Origin: Orychophragmus violaceus
Taxonomy: Eukaryota; Streptophyta; Magnoliopsida; Brassicales; Brassicaceae
Assembly (NCBI GenBank): GCA_030180135.1
Contig: CM058230.1
Coordinates: 26,062,067 to 26,126,066 of the forward strand
Direction of reading: 5' to 3'
Length of the DNA stretch: 64,000 nucleotides
In this document: piece by piece, positions 1-10,538 of the stretch
Position numbering within the stretch: the stretch's first letter is position 1
Layout of the letters: each line of letters opens with the position of its first letter
The notes under the pieces: model-generated
The model's input: only the letters and a program-made list of their open reading frames with translations
Told to the model about the DNA's origin: nothing
Database searches by the model: none
Made by a program: the position numbers and the translations under genes

Positions 1-1050
1 TCTTATCACTCTAACCATTTTATTTAAATCTGATTATTTAATCAATCTAACCACATACTACCATATTCAATTTACGGTTATTAATTCCTAGGACTTTCTA
101 TGGTTTATCAATTATGGGGTCTATATTCAGATTCGATCTATCCTAATGCATTACGCAATCAAAACATAACCCACTCACAGTGATATGGATGGACGGATGT
201 GACCTGGGAATGTCTGAACAGACTCTGAGACCCACGAACACAGACCCCAGCAAAGCCCGATAACTCATGAACCGTTGACCTGAAGTGTTGACTTTGACCC
301 GAGGTGTTAACCAAGCATTGACTTTGACCTGTAGAGTTTACTTTGATCGAACGTTGACCGACTAATTGTTGACCCGACCATTGATTGACCTCCGGGCGTT
401 TACTCCGGTGTTGACCGGCGTTAACCGGTTTGACCGAGTTGACTCCGATGGTTTCTCCGGTTAATGACTCTATCGTACCTCCGGAGAGAGGTGGAGGAGT
501 CCGAGGAGGGAAGGCGAGGCTTGGCGGTCTGGCGAATCTATTGTGAACTTCTTGCTGTTTTCCAGCTTTCCGGTGAGATTTCGGCGAGGGTTTGGGAGGT
601 CTTTAAGGCTTAATTAGTGTTTAGAGAATTTTAGCAAGGTTTAAGGTATTTTTAGGAAGGTGTTTAGGGTTTCTTTTAGGGATTACTTGTAACTCAAGCC
701 AGCTAATGGAGATGGGGAGGATGGCTACTAGCGAGGGAGTGAGAGGAGGTGGTGGCTCGCGGAGGAGGAGAGGAGGTGAGTGAATTGGTGTGGTTTAGGG
801 CTGAATATCAATACTCCTTTTATACCCATGAGAGAAACTTGCATGGGAAATTTCCATGAACACTTCTCATTTTTGCATAAGAGAAGCTCATTCACGGAGG
901 ACACATGCTCCTCTCCCAAATTCATTGCACCATATGATCAATTGAATCTAGCACAGCAAGTGAAAAGTGGCGTCCCTGGCCACGCAGCGATCGCCATGTG
1001 TCCCGGCGATCTCAGAACACGATTCTTGATACTTTCGGAAATCCGCTAAA
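1..1050. other. Non-genic stretch, possibly old LTR-like DNA
   Basis: No coding region is convincing here. The stretch mixes AT-rich DNA (1-180), a TTGACC-rich block (270-445) and a purine-rich block (480-780), followed by sequence resembling a transcription start region (TTTTATACCC near 816). That layout would suit an old LTR, but I see neither TG...CA ends nor a second copy. The short open frame at about 780-1049 has no recognisable domain. Confidence 0.4.
275..444. repeat. Cluster of TTGAC(C/T) motifs
   Basis: I count eleven TTGACC or TTGACT hexamers on the plus strand within 170 bases, starting at about 275, 288, 294, 318, 324, 354, 369, 385, 411, 430 and 439. TTGAC(C/T) is the core of the W-box bound by plant WRKY factors. 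Binding is an inference; the block may simply be a degenerate repeat. Confidence 0.6.
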
Positions 1051-1373
1051 ATTCCTCCAATGCCATTTTTGCTTCTCGGAACATCCGAAATATTTTCCGC
1101 AACTTTTATTAATTCATCTTGACCTCCTGTAGATTTTAAACCTCCAAAATTTGCTTCCCGAGAATTTTCTGCTTTATCAGTTTCCTTTCCGGATAACTTC
1201 TAATTAGCTTCTAAAAATATGTCTTCAATGATTTTGTCTTCTAAATAATCCTCAATAATTATTTGATATATATTTTTACCTTTGTTGCTTCCCGTCTCCC
1301 AAATTTCTTCAAAATTATCAAAATGCCCTTCTTCTCTGAAATTATGGAATGGAAATACCCTTTTCGACGATTT
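1051..1373 (-). other. Possible linker sequence beyond the Copia A integrase
   Basis: No intact frame is present. On the minus strand there are short scraps with Asn, Glu and Ile-rich stretches that could belong to the integrase-RT linker of Copia A. I cannot assign them to a domain. Confidence 0.25.
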
Positions 1374-2388
1374 TTACAATCCCTTAATTGCTCGTCGATG
1401 ATGATGCTGAGATGGGGTATTACATATAGCTCTTAAAATCTGTGTAACTTCTTGTAACAATGGATCAGGAGTATTTTGTTGCCAAGCTTTAAGAAGTGGA
1501 GTTTGATACCTTAGGACAATTTTCTTATATTGATGTTTGAATGGGAAGGTTTCTTCATCAAAAACCACATGTCTTGATATGTAGACTTTCCTTGTTGGAG
1601 GGAAAAGGCGTTTTTATCCCTTGTACTGAGTATTGTATCCGAGGAAGACACATTGATCAAACTTGTGATTATCCATTGGAAGAAGGTAGGATAACATGAT
1701 GCACCAAATACTCTAAGCATTGAGTAGTTTGGTTTCTCTTTGAGCTGGTTTTCTGATAGACTGCGATTATCCAGAACTGCTTAAGGAAGCATGTTTCCAA
1801 TGAAGAATGCATCAAAGAAGGCTTCAACCCAGTACTTAAGTGGAGTGTGAACAAGATGTATGTGCTTCTGTTCTGCTATGCCATTTTTTCTTGAGTATAT
1901 GGACATGATATTATATGATTGACTCCAGTATTGTCCGATTGTTGTTTGAGTTGATTGTTTGTAAATTCTCCCCCTCCGTCATTTTCAAAACTTTGGTTTT
2001 TTGTGTTAAACTGATTTTCCACCATCTTTTGAAAGGCAATAAAAACTGAGCAGAATTCTGATTTTGCTTGTAGAGGATAAAACCTAAAATAGCGTGAGAA
2101 TTCATCCACACATAAATCATAGTATTTAAATCCTTGATTTGATACAACTAGTGATAATCCCGAAAGATGACAATGAACACGATCTAAAGGATGTAAAACA
2201 CGGAAATTAGAAGAAAAAGAAATTGAAGTCTTGAGCTTTTACCCATCTGGTAAGCCTCACAGATAAGGGAAATTATGATTTTATTCACTTCTATCTCTTT
2301 GATGTTCTTGAGAATCTGAACGACCTTTCATTTTGTGTGACCAAGCTTGTGATGCCATATTGATTCAGAGGCTGCACAATGACGGTAA
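1374..2388 (-). pseudogene. Copia A GAG-pre-integrase and integrase remnant
   Basis: Read from 2388 downward. The GAG-pre-integrase signature WHHKLGH appears near 2340-2360. The integrase core follows at about 2100-1880, with the VDEFSRY-like block read as MDEFSRYFRFYPL, the second catalytic Asp region ENDGGGEFTNN, and the ISCPYT block. The C-terminal VYISRHVVFDEETFPFKHQY segment of Copia integrases lies at about 1590-1530. Reading frames change several times and contain stops, so this is a relic. Confidence 0.8.
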
Positions 2389-3096
2389 GGATATGGTAGG
2401 TGAAGAATTATCCCTATTTCTAACTGCAAGTGTACAGTGTTATTGTTGTAGTACTTAGGGTATCAAACAATGGTTCTCAGAATACTAATAGGAAATTCGT
2501 TCATTCTCTATAACTAAGCAGGTGCAAATAGTTTGAAAGCAGTAAATAGCAAGTTTATTAAAAAAATGTGTTTCAATGTGAGAAAGACGCTAAACTTAGG
2601 AAGTTCTCAGGAAATCATACAATGCCAGATACTAACTAATCATGATTCAGATTTAGCACAGGTTCAAGAACTAGAATCACAAATGTCAAACAATTCAACT
2701 CTCGATGCAAATGTTCTCTATGTCTAGCAACTTAACAATTCAAATCTCTTTGCAATCTTAGAGTTCTAGACAAGTATTAATATCAAGTTCTTCTGTTCAC
2801 AATTTACCTAAATCAAATCTCTTTGTATCTAGTTAAATTTCTCACACTAAGTTCTATCAGATAAACCATACTCTCGTGCCAATTTATTAACCTAAGATCT
2901 AAGTTCTAGGTGATCAGTCTAGAATTAGCTTTAAGTCTAACTTAGGTGATGAACAGATTGATTGTGAATCCTATTTAATCAGATATATAACAAGGCATGA
3001 AAACCCTATGAGAATCCCTAAATATAACAAAGGATACTACTGAGACATGATATTGAATGAACAACACACAATTGAATAGAAAACCAAAGACTGAAT

Positions 3097-3722
3097 TAGG
3101 CATGGGCATAAAAACCGGAACCGAAGAACCGATAACCGGAACCGAATTTTTTTATTTGATTCCACCTATAATACCCATTGGATTCTGAGTTGAGGAACCG
3201 TGTGTATCGGGTAGGAACCGGAACCGAACCGAGAACTGAAACAGGGAACCGAAGAAGCGAACTTATATAAAACTATATTACCCATGGTTTCAACATCCAC
3301 ATAAAGAATCATATGGAAATATTTTTAGATCCATGGAATCTATGTTTATGTTATGAAATTGACATTGAATCATATACTTTTTATTTTTTGGCTAATGATT
3401 TGTTGAATTAACATAAATTTGAGGGGTTTTATTTGTTGATTTCAGATTTTTTTTGTTGATCACGGGTATTTTTTGTTGATTTCGGGTAAAAAAATGCTAT
3501 TTCGGTTCGAAAATACCCGAAACCGTTTAAGAACCAAAATTTTAGTGTATTTTACGGTCCCAAAATGATGGAACCGAACCAAATCGGAACCGATAGGAAC
3601 CGAACCAGAACCGAACGAAAATTGTAAAGTACCCATTGGATCCTAAATCTATAGAACCGAAATACCCGGAACCGATTGGTTCCTACCCGGAACCGAATCG
3701 AATACCCGAATGCCCAGGGCTA
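3097..3722. mobile_element. hAT-like MITE inside the Athila-1 LTR
   Basis: This 626-bp insertion is flanked by the 8-bp duplication GACTGAAT (3089-3096 and 3723-3730). The other LTR carries a single GACTGAAT at 8890-8897, the empty site. Its ends TAGGCATGGGCA and TGCCCAGGGCTA form an imperfect terminal inverted repeat of the hAT type. The arms are rich in AACCGAACCG and CCCGAAACCG repeats. There is no coding capacity, so it is non-autonomous. Confidence 0.88.
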
Positions 3723-3985
3723 GACTGAATATATATAATTAACGGGGTTCGAAATCCTTCTCTCAAAGCTTACAGAGTAGCAGATCAGCCCCAAATAGCA
3801 ATATCTCTCTAAGTCTTCAAAAGCCAAAAGCAAGAACAAAAAATAAGAGATGAAACTCTCAAAAACCTAATTAATAGTCTAAACATGTTTTGGGGCTAAA
3901 TTAGAAATAGTGAAACTTTTGGGATTCTTTGCAATTCTTCAAAAGATATACTTCATTCGCGCGCACAAGTGAAGTTGGGGATCAG

Positions 3986-4020
3986 TGTCAACCGACACTA
4001 AGTATGAACGTCGATCGACA
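3986..4020. repeat. Hairpin module 1 (in 3' LTR)
   Basis: An 11-base arm TGTCAACCGAC (3986-3996), a 13-nt spacer and GTCGATCGACA (4010-4020). Two arm positions are mismatched against the perfect form seen at 9151. Confidence 0.8.
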
Positions 4021-4207
4021 TTAATGTCAATGCTCGGCTCCAACTTTGACTTCTTGCAGAATGCTCCAGAAACGATCCAAAACTACTAGCCTTACTCCAT
4101 TCTCGTGCTAACCTGTAAAAAACTCGATAGACTCGAAATACAATGTTAAAGACTCAATATACACACATATATCATGGTTAAAAACCCAGAAAAACCAGGA
4201 TATATCA

Positions 4208-4222
4208 ACTCCCCCACACTTA
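4208..4222 (-). other. Polypurine tract of Athila-1
   Basis: Just inside the 3' LTR the minus strand reads AGTGTGGGGGAGT, the purine tract typical of Athila and Tat elements used to prime plus-strand DNA synthesis. The same position in the second Athila element (52661 on) carries a related tract. Confidence 0.8.
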
Positions 4223-5524
4223 GCTTTTGCTTGCCCTCAAGCATACAAAAGACCAAGATCAGAGAAAGAAGTTTGAAAAAACAGAAACTCATTTTATCCT
4301 AAGAACATCACATCGACATTCACTTAATAATCCACATAGAAACGTGCATGCAGAGATCAAGACCAAAATGTACTTCCCCTACACTTAGCAACTATCTCAA
4401 GTAAACTCCATAATCAAGACAAGATATCCAAATTCACCATATTGACTTATATAAATAATTAAGTGCAGTCTCACCAAGGGGGTATCGATCAAAGGACACA
4501 TGGACTCTTACTCAGTCAGTTCCCTAATTGCAGACTGTCAACTTCTGGTTCCTTTCTTCTCCCTTTTCTCACTTCAGCAGCTGATTTTTCCCCTTTGCGT
4601 ATCATTTTTTTATCAGCTGCTCTTCCCTCATTGGGGTATTACTTTGGAAACATTCCATGAAGCACAAGGTAACTAGGGTCTCTACCACTCTCATGACCAC
4701 TTCGAGGCTATTACCTTATCCACAGTTTATAATTCATTTTTTTTTACTTTGCTTGAAGGAAAGGGAGAAGGGAACCATACTCAGACATGTTTACAGATAT
4801 TTCGGGGCTGATAGACGAGTCTGATCTAATGTATACCAAGCCCCTGGGTAAGAAAAAATAAGTCAAGTTTAGGGATGAAGTCAATAGTGCATCCTATGAA
4901 TACCTGAAGTGATATGTGTGTCCTTGGTAGGTTGATCCGTGTCTGGTTTTATAATAGTCATAAAGCTACTGCAAGTCTGTCCAATGGTCACTTAGGATCC
5001 TGTGAATGCAAAAATTTCCTCGAAAGGTCCTAGTTTCTCACTAATTTTGACTTAATAAAACAGATAGAAAACAATGGACTGACTCTAAGAAAAGAAAACA
5101 CGTCATTAGTTACCACCTCCAACACACTTAAACTGCACTGGCTTCAGTGCAATCGCAGCTTGAGTTCGGCTGAAATCAATGTGGAGAAGTTGGATAAATG
5201 AGTCAAAATTTCGTACCTGATCACAAGTAATGTCGACCGACACTAATGGTGAACGTCGGTCGACACTAAACTCGTAGGATCGTATGCAGAATAGCTCAAT
5301 GTTCTATGGTTAAAGTAATGAGTTAGCACTCAAACTCTCGCATGTTAGATGTGTTAGATCACTCATAAGTAGTGTCAGAAGAAACAACACAATGCATAAA
5401 CTCATAAAATCCAAGTTCCACGCTGATTGGACTAACAGACTGACTCAAACAAAAACATAAAGATGACTCAAGAACACAAAAGAAAAAGAAAAGAAAGGGA
5501 AATAGAACCAACAGAAATGGAAGA
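4223..5524 (-). other. 3' non-coding region of Athila-1
   Basis: No gene is seen. The part next to the polypurine tract (about 4210-4860) is recognisably related to 52661-53330 in the second Athila element, sharing the lines around TTTGCTTGCCCT, AATCCACATA and AAAGGACACATGGACT. A hairpin module lies at 5231-5265. Confidence 0.7.
5231..5265. repeat. Hairpin module 2 (internal)
   Basis: TGTCGACCGAC, a 13-nt spacer, then GTCGGTCGACA. The two 11-base arms are perfectly complementary. Confidence 0.85.
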
Positions 5525-7020
5525 ACTAGAACTCCTGAGAGCTCTCATCTTCCATCTCATCGGAGTCAACATCCTCCTCAATATCCTCATCCTCAGAAGT
5601 GTCAAGTTTAGGTGGGGTGGGCTCGCGACGGCATCGACATAGGTGGGAGATCCATGGTGGACGTTTTCAGGAGCAGCTAAAAACGCCCTTCCAGAGTTGT
5701 TTGATCGTAGAAGTCATCCACTCCTTCCATTCTCCAAATAACATGTCTCGTGTTTGCTTTAGAGGGTCGGGGAAACCATAGTCATCATCCTCATCAATAC
5801 CAGAAGATGCACCTCTAATTACAGTGGAGAAAGGCGGATAAGGTCAAAGGAGCTTCTCACTAGGCGGGAAACTAAGCAGCAGGGGTCATCTGTAATGCAT
5901 TTGAGTCTAGTGTCTGGAAGAGGAAATAGCTGTGACACGCCAAATGAGTCAGTAAAGTTCCACAGCAGCTCTCCCTTCTTGATATCTCCCATGAGCCAAT
6001 GAGTACTCCTCAAATTCTCAATCTACATGGTCATCCTCTTCGTGTTTATCTTGAGCTGGCTCCTATCTATCCCAAAGTTATCAAAGATAGGAGTCAAAAG
6101 GCTCCCGACAGACTATGTCTTCTTGCCTTCCCTGTGAATGGCTTGGTCTTTATCTCTACCAAATGGTGTACAAAAACAGCTCTTATTTTCACATCTGCTG
6201 TCAAATAGGCATCCTGATACTCCTCTATGTCGATGATGTGACCAATCCCAAAATACAACAACAACATCTCAGCTACTCTCATCATCCCTGGATCCATCTT
6301 GTACAAGATGGTGTTAGCAAACAGACGCATTAGATATCGCAATACTGGATGCCAGACTGCGGTCTTTCTGGTAGACTAAGAGTTATAGATCCCATTACCA
6401 AAGTTTGACCAGAACATTTGTGAGTCTCTCCACTGCTCTGGCAGGTTCACTCTGTCCTTAGTCCTGTCAAAATCATAGATGTCAGAGAGCTCAGGAGTGG
6501 TGTGTCTGTACTCACACCATTGGCCATGAATGTTAGGGTTACTTCAAAAGCTTTACGGACCATCTCATTGGTGTAATACACGCTGACTATCACCATGAAC
6601 TGCCTGACAAGCTCCTCATGCATATCATACTGCTTGGTACCGATGGTACCCAAGCCAATCCTCCTCAAGATGCAGAGAACATCTGATTGAATGCTCAACC
6701 TCTTCATGGTGGTGTGACAAGCAAATCTGGTGGGGATTAGGTCTACGCCTATCAAGGCGTTGTAGAACAAGGAATCGTAGTCGTCACACTGCTTTGATAT
6801 CTGTCTGTAAGTGCATGTATCCTTCTTTTACTCGATCTCAGGATCATCTTTCCAAACCCGGTTGTAAGGAATCTTCAATTTCTCCCGCCTTGGACAAGGT
6901 GGGCGTGTCTGCGGGTTGGGAGCATTAGCCTTGTCTGTCTACTGCGGTGAGGAACCTGAACCAGAAGCCTCGGTGGATTTCTTCACTCGCTTAGGTTGAT
7001 GTCGTCTATCTATCTGCAAG
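5525..7020 (-). pseudogene. Athila ORF-1 pseudogene
   Basis: Read from about 7020 down. A basic N-terminal stretch is followed by KLKIPYNRVWKDDPEI near 6870. A run at 6770-6447 holds the family pattern GVDLIPTRFACHTTMKRL, then HEELVRQFMV and LTFMANG. Further down are RYLMRLFANTILYKMDPG (about 6340-6290) and an acidic Asp/Glu-rich end at about 5590-5525. The order matches the Athila ORF-1 family encoded downstream of pol. An in-frame stop near 6830 and several frame changes break it. The function of the family is uncertain; an envelope-like role has been suggested for products in this position. Confidence 0.75.
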
Positions 7021-7548
7021 ATAAAACAGACGACCCAAGAATGAGACTCAAAAATACAGATTTTCAAAGTCAATAAATCATCAAATTGAGTCAATATAAT
7101 CATCCACAACATCAATATTCCATCCCAATTTCGTCCTAAATCTCAAAAGAATCAACGAACGATCGAGTTCGTCATCAAATCTATTTTTTTTCGAAACTCT
7201 CTAATTAACGATGAAATCTATATGGGGACCCTTTAATTCCTCTAGAACAACCTAAATAGGCAATAATCAACCATAGAAACGAGCTATTTGAGGCAAAATT
7301 CAAAACTTTTCACCTTAGGGCCAAATTGAAAATAGGGTGATTGAGAGACATACCTTCGCATATCGAATAATCATAGACTAAAAACGGATAGAGGAGGAAA
7401 AATCGAGTGGAATAGCACTTAGAATCACTCTAATCGGTCAAGAATCGAAGGAGGTGGCGATTTTGGGAGCTTTTCGCGATGGTGGAAATTTTGGGGGAGA
7501 TGAAGTCTCTCGCGATATTTAAAAGCAACTTACCTCGAAACTGTCAAA

Positions 7549-7604
7549 GTCGATCGACATTAGAAATTAACGTCGATCGACATTAGAAATTAACGTCGGT
7601 CAAC
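7549..7604. repeat. Hairpin module 3 (triple)
   Basis: Three successive 10-base units, GTCGATCGAC, GTCGATCGAC and GTCGGTCAAC, are separated by two identical 13-nt spacers ATTAGAAATTAAC. Each of the first two units is itself a perfect palindrome. Confidence 0.85.
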
Positions 7605-7684
7605 ATTAATTGTCTATGCCCCCAATCGAATTGGGTAACCGACCCTGGTCGATTGTCGTCCATTCTCGAAAAACTTGACCCCAA

Positions 7685-7719
7685 TGTCGACCGACACTAA
7701 CAAGCAACATCGGTCGACA
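7685..7719. repeat. Hairpin module 4 (internal)
   Basis: TGTCGACCGAC, a 13-nt spacer, then ATCGGTCGACA, with one mismatch in the stem. Confidence 0.85.
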
Positions 7720-7884
7720 TTAATTCCTCATTGCTTTGGATCCTATGAAACTTAACATAAAAACACCAAAAATCCATAAATCAAAACCAAAACCAAAAAG
7801 TCATAATATTTACAACTTACGAGTGGGTTGCCTCCCACCAAGCGCTCGTTTTACGTCATTAGCTTGACTGAACTGCGACTAGGC

Positions 7885-8185
7885 AGCGGGTGCATCATCC
7901 AGATGAGCTATACCGCCTTCTGGAATCTTAGCTTTCGTCCAATAGTGTTTCACCATTTTCCTGTTGACAGTGAACTACTCGCCTTTAGAATTCACCAAGA
8001 TAATAGCAACATGTGGTCTGCTCTCCTTGATGGTGAAGGGACCTGGCCAACGAGAACGCAACTTTCCAGGAAAAAATTGTAAATGTGAGTTATACAGAAG
8101 TTCCTGGTCATTTGGTTCGAAGTGGCGCGAGATGATCTTCTTATCATGATACGCTTTTGTGAGAGGACCAGAGCCCCAACAATGG
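7885..8185 (-). pseudogene. C-terminal fragment of Athila integrase
   Basis: On the minus strand the frame ending near 7975 holds LLYNSHLQFFPGKLRSRWPG followed by PFTIKESRPHVAI. This is the conserved C-terminal block of Athila and Tat integrases. A stop after NSKGE interrupts the continuation FTVNRKMVKHYW. The fragment sits directly against the primer-binding site, so gag, protease, RT and the integrase core have been deleted between them. Confidence 0.8.
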
Positions 8186-8196
8186 CACCAAAAACT
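8168..8196 (-). other. Primer-binding site of Athila-1
   Basis: Next to the 5' LTR the minus strand reads TTTTTGGTGCCATTGTTGGG. It resembles the TGGCGCCGTTGCCGGGG primer-binding site common to Athila and Tat elements, with a few mismatches. This fixes the element on the minus strand. Confidence 0.75.
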
Positions 8197-9375
8197 TGAT
8201 AGGTGAAGAATTATCCCTAGTTCTAACTGCAAGTGTACTGTGTCGATGTTGTAGTACTTAGGGTATCGAACAATGGTTCTCAGAATACTAATAGGAAATT
8301 CGTTTGTTCTCTATAACTAAGCATGCGCAAATAGTTTGAAATCAGTAAATATCAAGTAAATTAAAAGTGTGTTTCGATGTGAGAAAGACATAGACTTAGG
8401 AAGTTCTCAGGAAATCATACAATGCCAAATACTAACTAATCATGATTCAGATTTAGCACATATTCAAGAACTAGAATCACAAATGTCAAACAATTCAACT
8501 CTCGATGCAATTGTTCTCTATGTCTAGCAACTTAACGATTCAAATCTCTTTGCAATCTTAGAGTTCTAGACAAGCATTAATATCAAGTTATTATGTTCAC
8601 AATTTACCTAAATCAAATCTCTTGCATCTAGTTAAACTTCTCATACTAAGTTCTATCAGATTATAAACCACACTCTCGTGCCAATTTATTAACCTAAGAT
8701 CTACGTTCTAGGTGATCAGTCCAGCATTAGCTTTATGTCTAACTTAGGTGATGAAAAGATTGATTGTGAATCCTATTTAGTCAATATCTAACGAGGCATG
8801 AAAACCCTATGAGAATCCCTAAATCTAACAAAGGTTACTACTCAGACATGATATTGAATGAACAACACATAATTGAATAGAAAAACAAAGACTGAATAGA
8901 CAGAATTAACGGGGTTCGAAATCCTTTTCTCAGAGGTTACAGAGTAGCAAATCAGTCCCAAATAGCAATATCTCTCCAAGTCTCCGAAAGCCAAAAGCAA
9001 GAACAAAAGATAAGAGATGAAACTCTCAAACACCTAATAGTAGTATAAACACATTTTGGGATAAATTAGAATTAGTTAAACTTCTAAGCTTCTTTGCAAT
9101 TCTTCAAAAGATATACTTCAATCTCATGCACAAGTGAAATTGGGGATTAGTGTCGACCGACACTAAGTACGAACGTCGGTCGACATTAATGTCAATGCTC
9201 AGCTCCAACCTTGACTTCTTGCAGAATTCTCTAGAAACACTCCAAAACTCATAGCCTTGCTCCATTCCCGTGCCAACCTGTAAAAGACTCGAAAGACTCG
9301 AAATACAAGGTTAAAGACTCAATATACACATATATATATATCATGGTTAAAAACCTAGAAAAACTTGATATATCA
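8197..9375 (-). repeat. 5' LTR of Athila-1
   Basis: This 1179-bp LTR begins TGATAGGTGAAG and ends TTGATATATCA on the plus strand. It lacks the MITE found in its partner and so shows the pre-insertion site. The downstream duplication GGATA follows at 9376-9380. A hairpin module lies at 9151-9185. Confidence 0.92.
9151..9185. repeat. Hairpin module 5 (in 5' LTR)
   Basis: TGTCGACCGAC (9151-9161), spacer ACTAAGTACGAAC, then GTCGGTCGACA (9175-9185). The stem is perfect and the module matches module 1 in the other LTR. Confidence 0.88.
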
Positions 9376-9380
9376 GGATA

Positions 9381-10049
9381 ACAATATGCACCAAATTCTT
9401 GACCAAATACTTGATTTAGAGGGAGTGTACCTGAAGGTGATGCAAGGATGGTTTATCCAACATGTCTAATTCGAAGATAAGTGCCATCCGCGACTGTATA
9501 GTGGCATTTCCTTCATAGATGTTTGATTTCTTAAGGGAGTTTGTGGAGGCAGTGAAATGAGCTAATGCACCAGAGTCAGGATACCATTATTTTCTATTAT
9601 CTTCTGAGACCCTCAGAGAATCAAACACTTGATTCATGTTTGTATTCTGGTAGTTGTTGTCAAAACGATTGTAGCATTTTAGAGCAGTTTGCACTATTCA
9701 CCTACAAATTTGACATGTTGAACGTTAACATTACTACTTTGAATCGTCTGATGTTGAGAGAATCCTCTGACCCTCATTGAATAACCTCCTTTGCCTCTGT
9801 ATTGTCCATAGCATTCTCTACCTTGATTGTTTGGAACATAGTTTCTATACGTTGCTTGATGTGTATTGAAAGCGACATGAGGAGTGATTGTTGTAATTTC
9901 TTTATATGACGGGAGTTTAGAATCAAAACCTTGGACCTCCGAAACATCATCATTGAAGGTTGGAGTTGGATACTTTGTTGGAGAGCTTTGAATGACAATG
10001 GTTATAGGGTCATATTCCTTTGCTAAGACAATTTAATTACCAAAGACCT
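9381..10049 (-). pseudogene. Copia A gag C-terminus and protease-side remnant
   Basis: Continuing from the gag frame on the minus strand, scraps of a Gly-rich C-terminal gag and of the segment between protease and GAG-pre-integrase are visible. The latter ends in the SRGWHLSSN...LDMLDKPSLHHL-like region near 9500-9400. There are many stops and frame shifts. The block ends exactly at the GGATA duplication and continues at 2388. Confidence 0.6.
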
Positions 10050-10517
10050 TCATTGATTCATCAATGTGTTTTTCAATTGAGCTGAGAGAGTCACAAATGG
10101 CTTTGAATCCCGACAGTAGACATTGATGGTTTTGTCTTTCTTGGTGAGGAGTTGCAGGCTCCGTCCAGGAGAAAAATCGCGAGCACCTGATCTCTTATTG
10201 AAGTTTTCGGCAAGAGAGATCCATGTATAGCGAGAAGTAGTGAGATTGTGCACAAAACTAAAGACCTCTTCGGACAATGTTCCAAAGAGCAATGAGCGAA
10301 CAAGCTGGTCTGTATAGAACCAATTTTCATACAGCTCATCTGTAGTTGGAGGTGTCGTGATGCCACCATTAACGAAGCCGACAAGCTTCTGACTGGAGAG
10401 GAGAAATTCGAAATGTGTCTTCCAGAACAAGTAATTTCCATCATTAAGCTTTAGTGTTGCAGAACTTAAAACATGAACATTGATGGGAAATGGGTAAAGG
10501 TTTAATGGATCCGTCAA
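10050..10517 (-). pseudogene. Copia A gag N-terminal part
   Basis: A 155-codon frame starting at the ATG at 10517, ten bases inside the primer-binding site. It has the Copia gag pattern LNDGNYLFWKTHFEFLL near residues 24-40, TDQLVRSLLFGTL, and ARYTW-like TSRYTWISLAENF. The product would form the virus-like particle in an intact element. The frame ends early compared with a whole gag, so it is partial. Confidence 0.75.
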
Positions 10518-10526
10518 TGTTAAATG

Positions 10527-10538
10527 GCTCTGATACCA
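10527..10538 (-). other. Primer-binding site of Copia A
   Basis: The minus strand reads TGGTATCAGAGC, the complement of the initiator Met-tRNA 3' end and the usual Copia primer-binding site. The 5' LTR should begin next to it at about 10539. Confidence 0.85.

Larger units (their letters stand above)
2394..4207 (-). repeat. 3' LTR of Athila-1, enlarged by a MITE
   Basis: It aligns with the other LTR at 8197-9375, including the shared start TAGGTGAAGAATTATCCCTA and the shared end GATATATCA. It is 1814 bp against 1179 bp. The excess is essentially the hAT-like MITE 3097-3722 plus its duplicated target. One hairpin module lies at 3986-4020. Confidence 0.92.
7021..7880 (-). other. Spacer with hairpin modules between integrase end and ORF-1
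   Basis: No coding region. It holds two groups of hairpin modules (7549-7604 and 7685-7719). It also has a conserved block at about 7822-7866 containing GTGGGTTGCCTCCCACCAAG, which recurs at 53846-53893 in the other Athila element. Shared position downstream of pol suggests a structural or processing role, but that is inference. Confidence 0.6.
2394..9375 (-). mobile_element. Athila-derived non-autonomous gypsy element (Athila-1)
   Basis: The element is bounded by the 5-bp duplication GGATA at 2389-2393 and 9376-9380. Two related LTRs enclose about 4 kb. On the minus strand the order is 5' LTR (9375-8197), primer-binding site, the C-terminal end of an Athila integrase, an Athila ORF-1 pseudogene, a polypurine tract and the 3' LTR (4207-2394). 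Gag, protease, RT and most of the integrase are absent, so transposition would have needed proteins supplied in trans. The LTRs differ by many substitutions besides a MITE, so the insertion is not recent. Confidence 0.9.

Noticed and set aside
780..1049. 89-codon open frame as a gene
   Set aside because: It has no recognisable domain and no upstream or splice context, and the region looks like old repeat DNA.
4463..4660. Open frames within Athila-1 3' region (and 5599-5781, 7828-8082 on the plus strand)
   Set aside because: The element is on the minus strand; these plus-strand frames are shadows of untranslated or antisense sequence.
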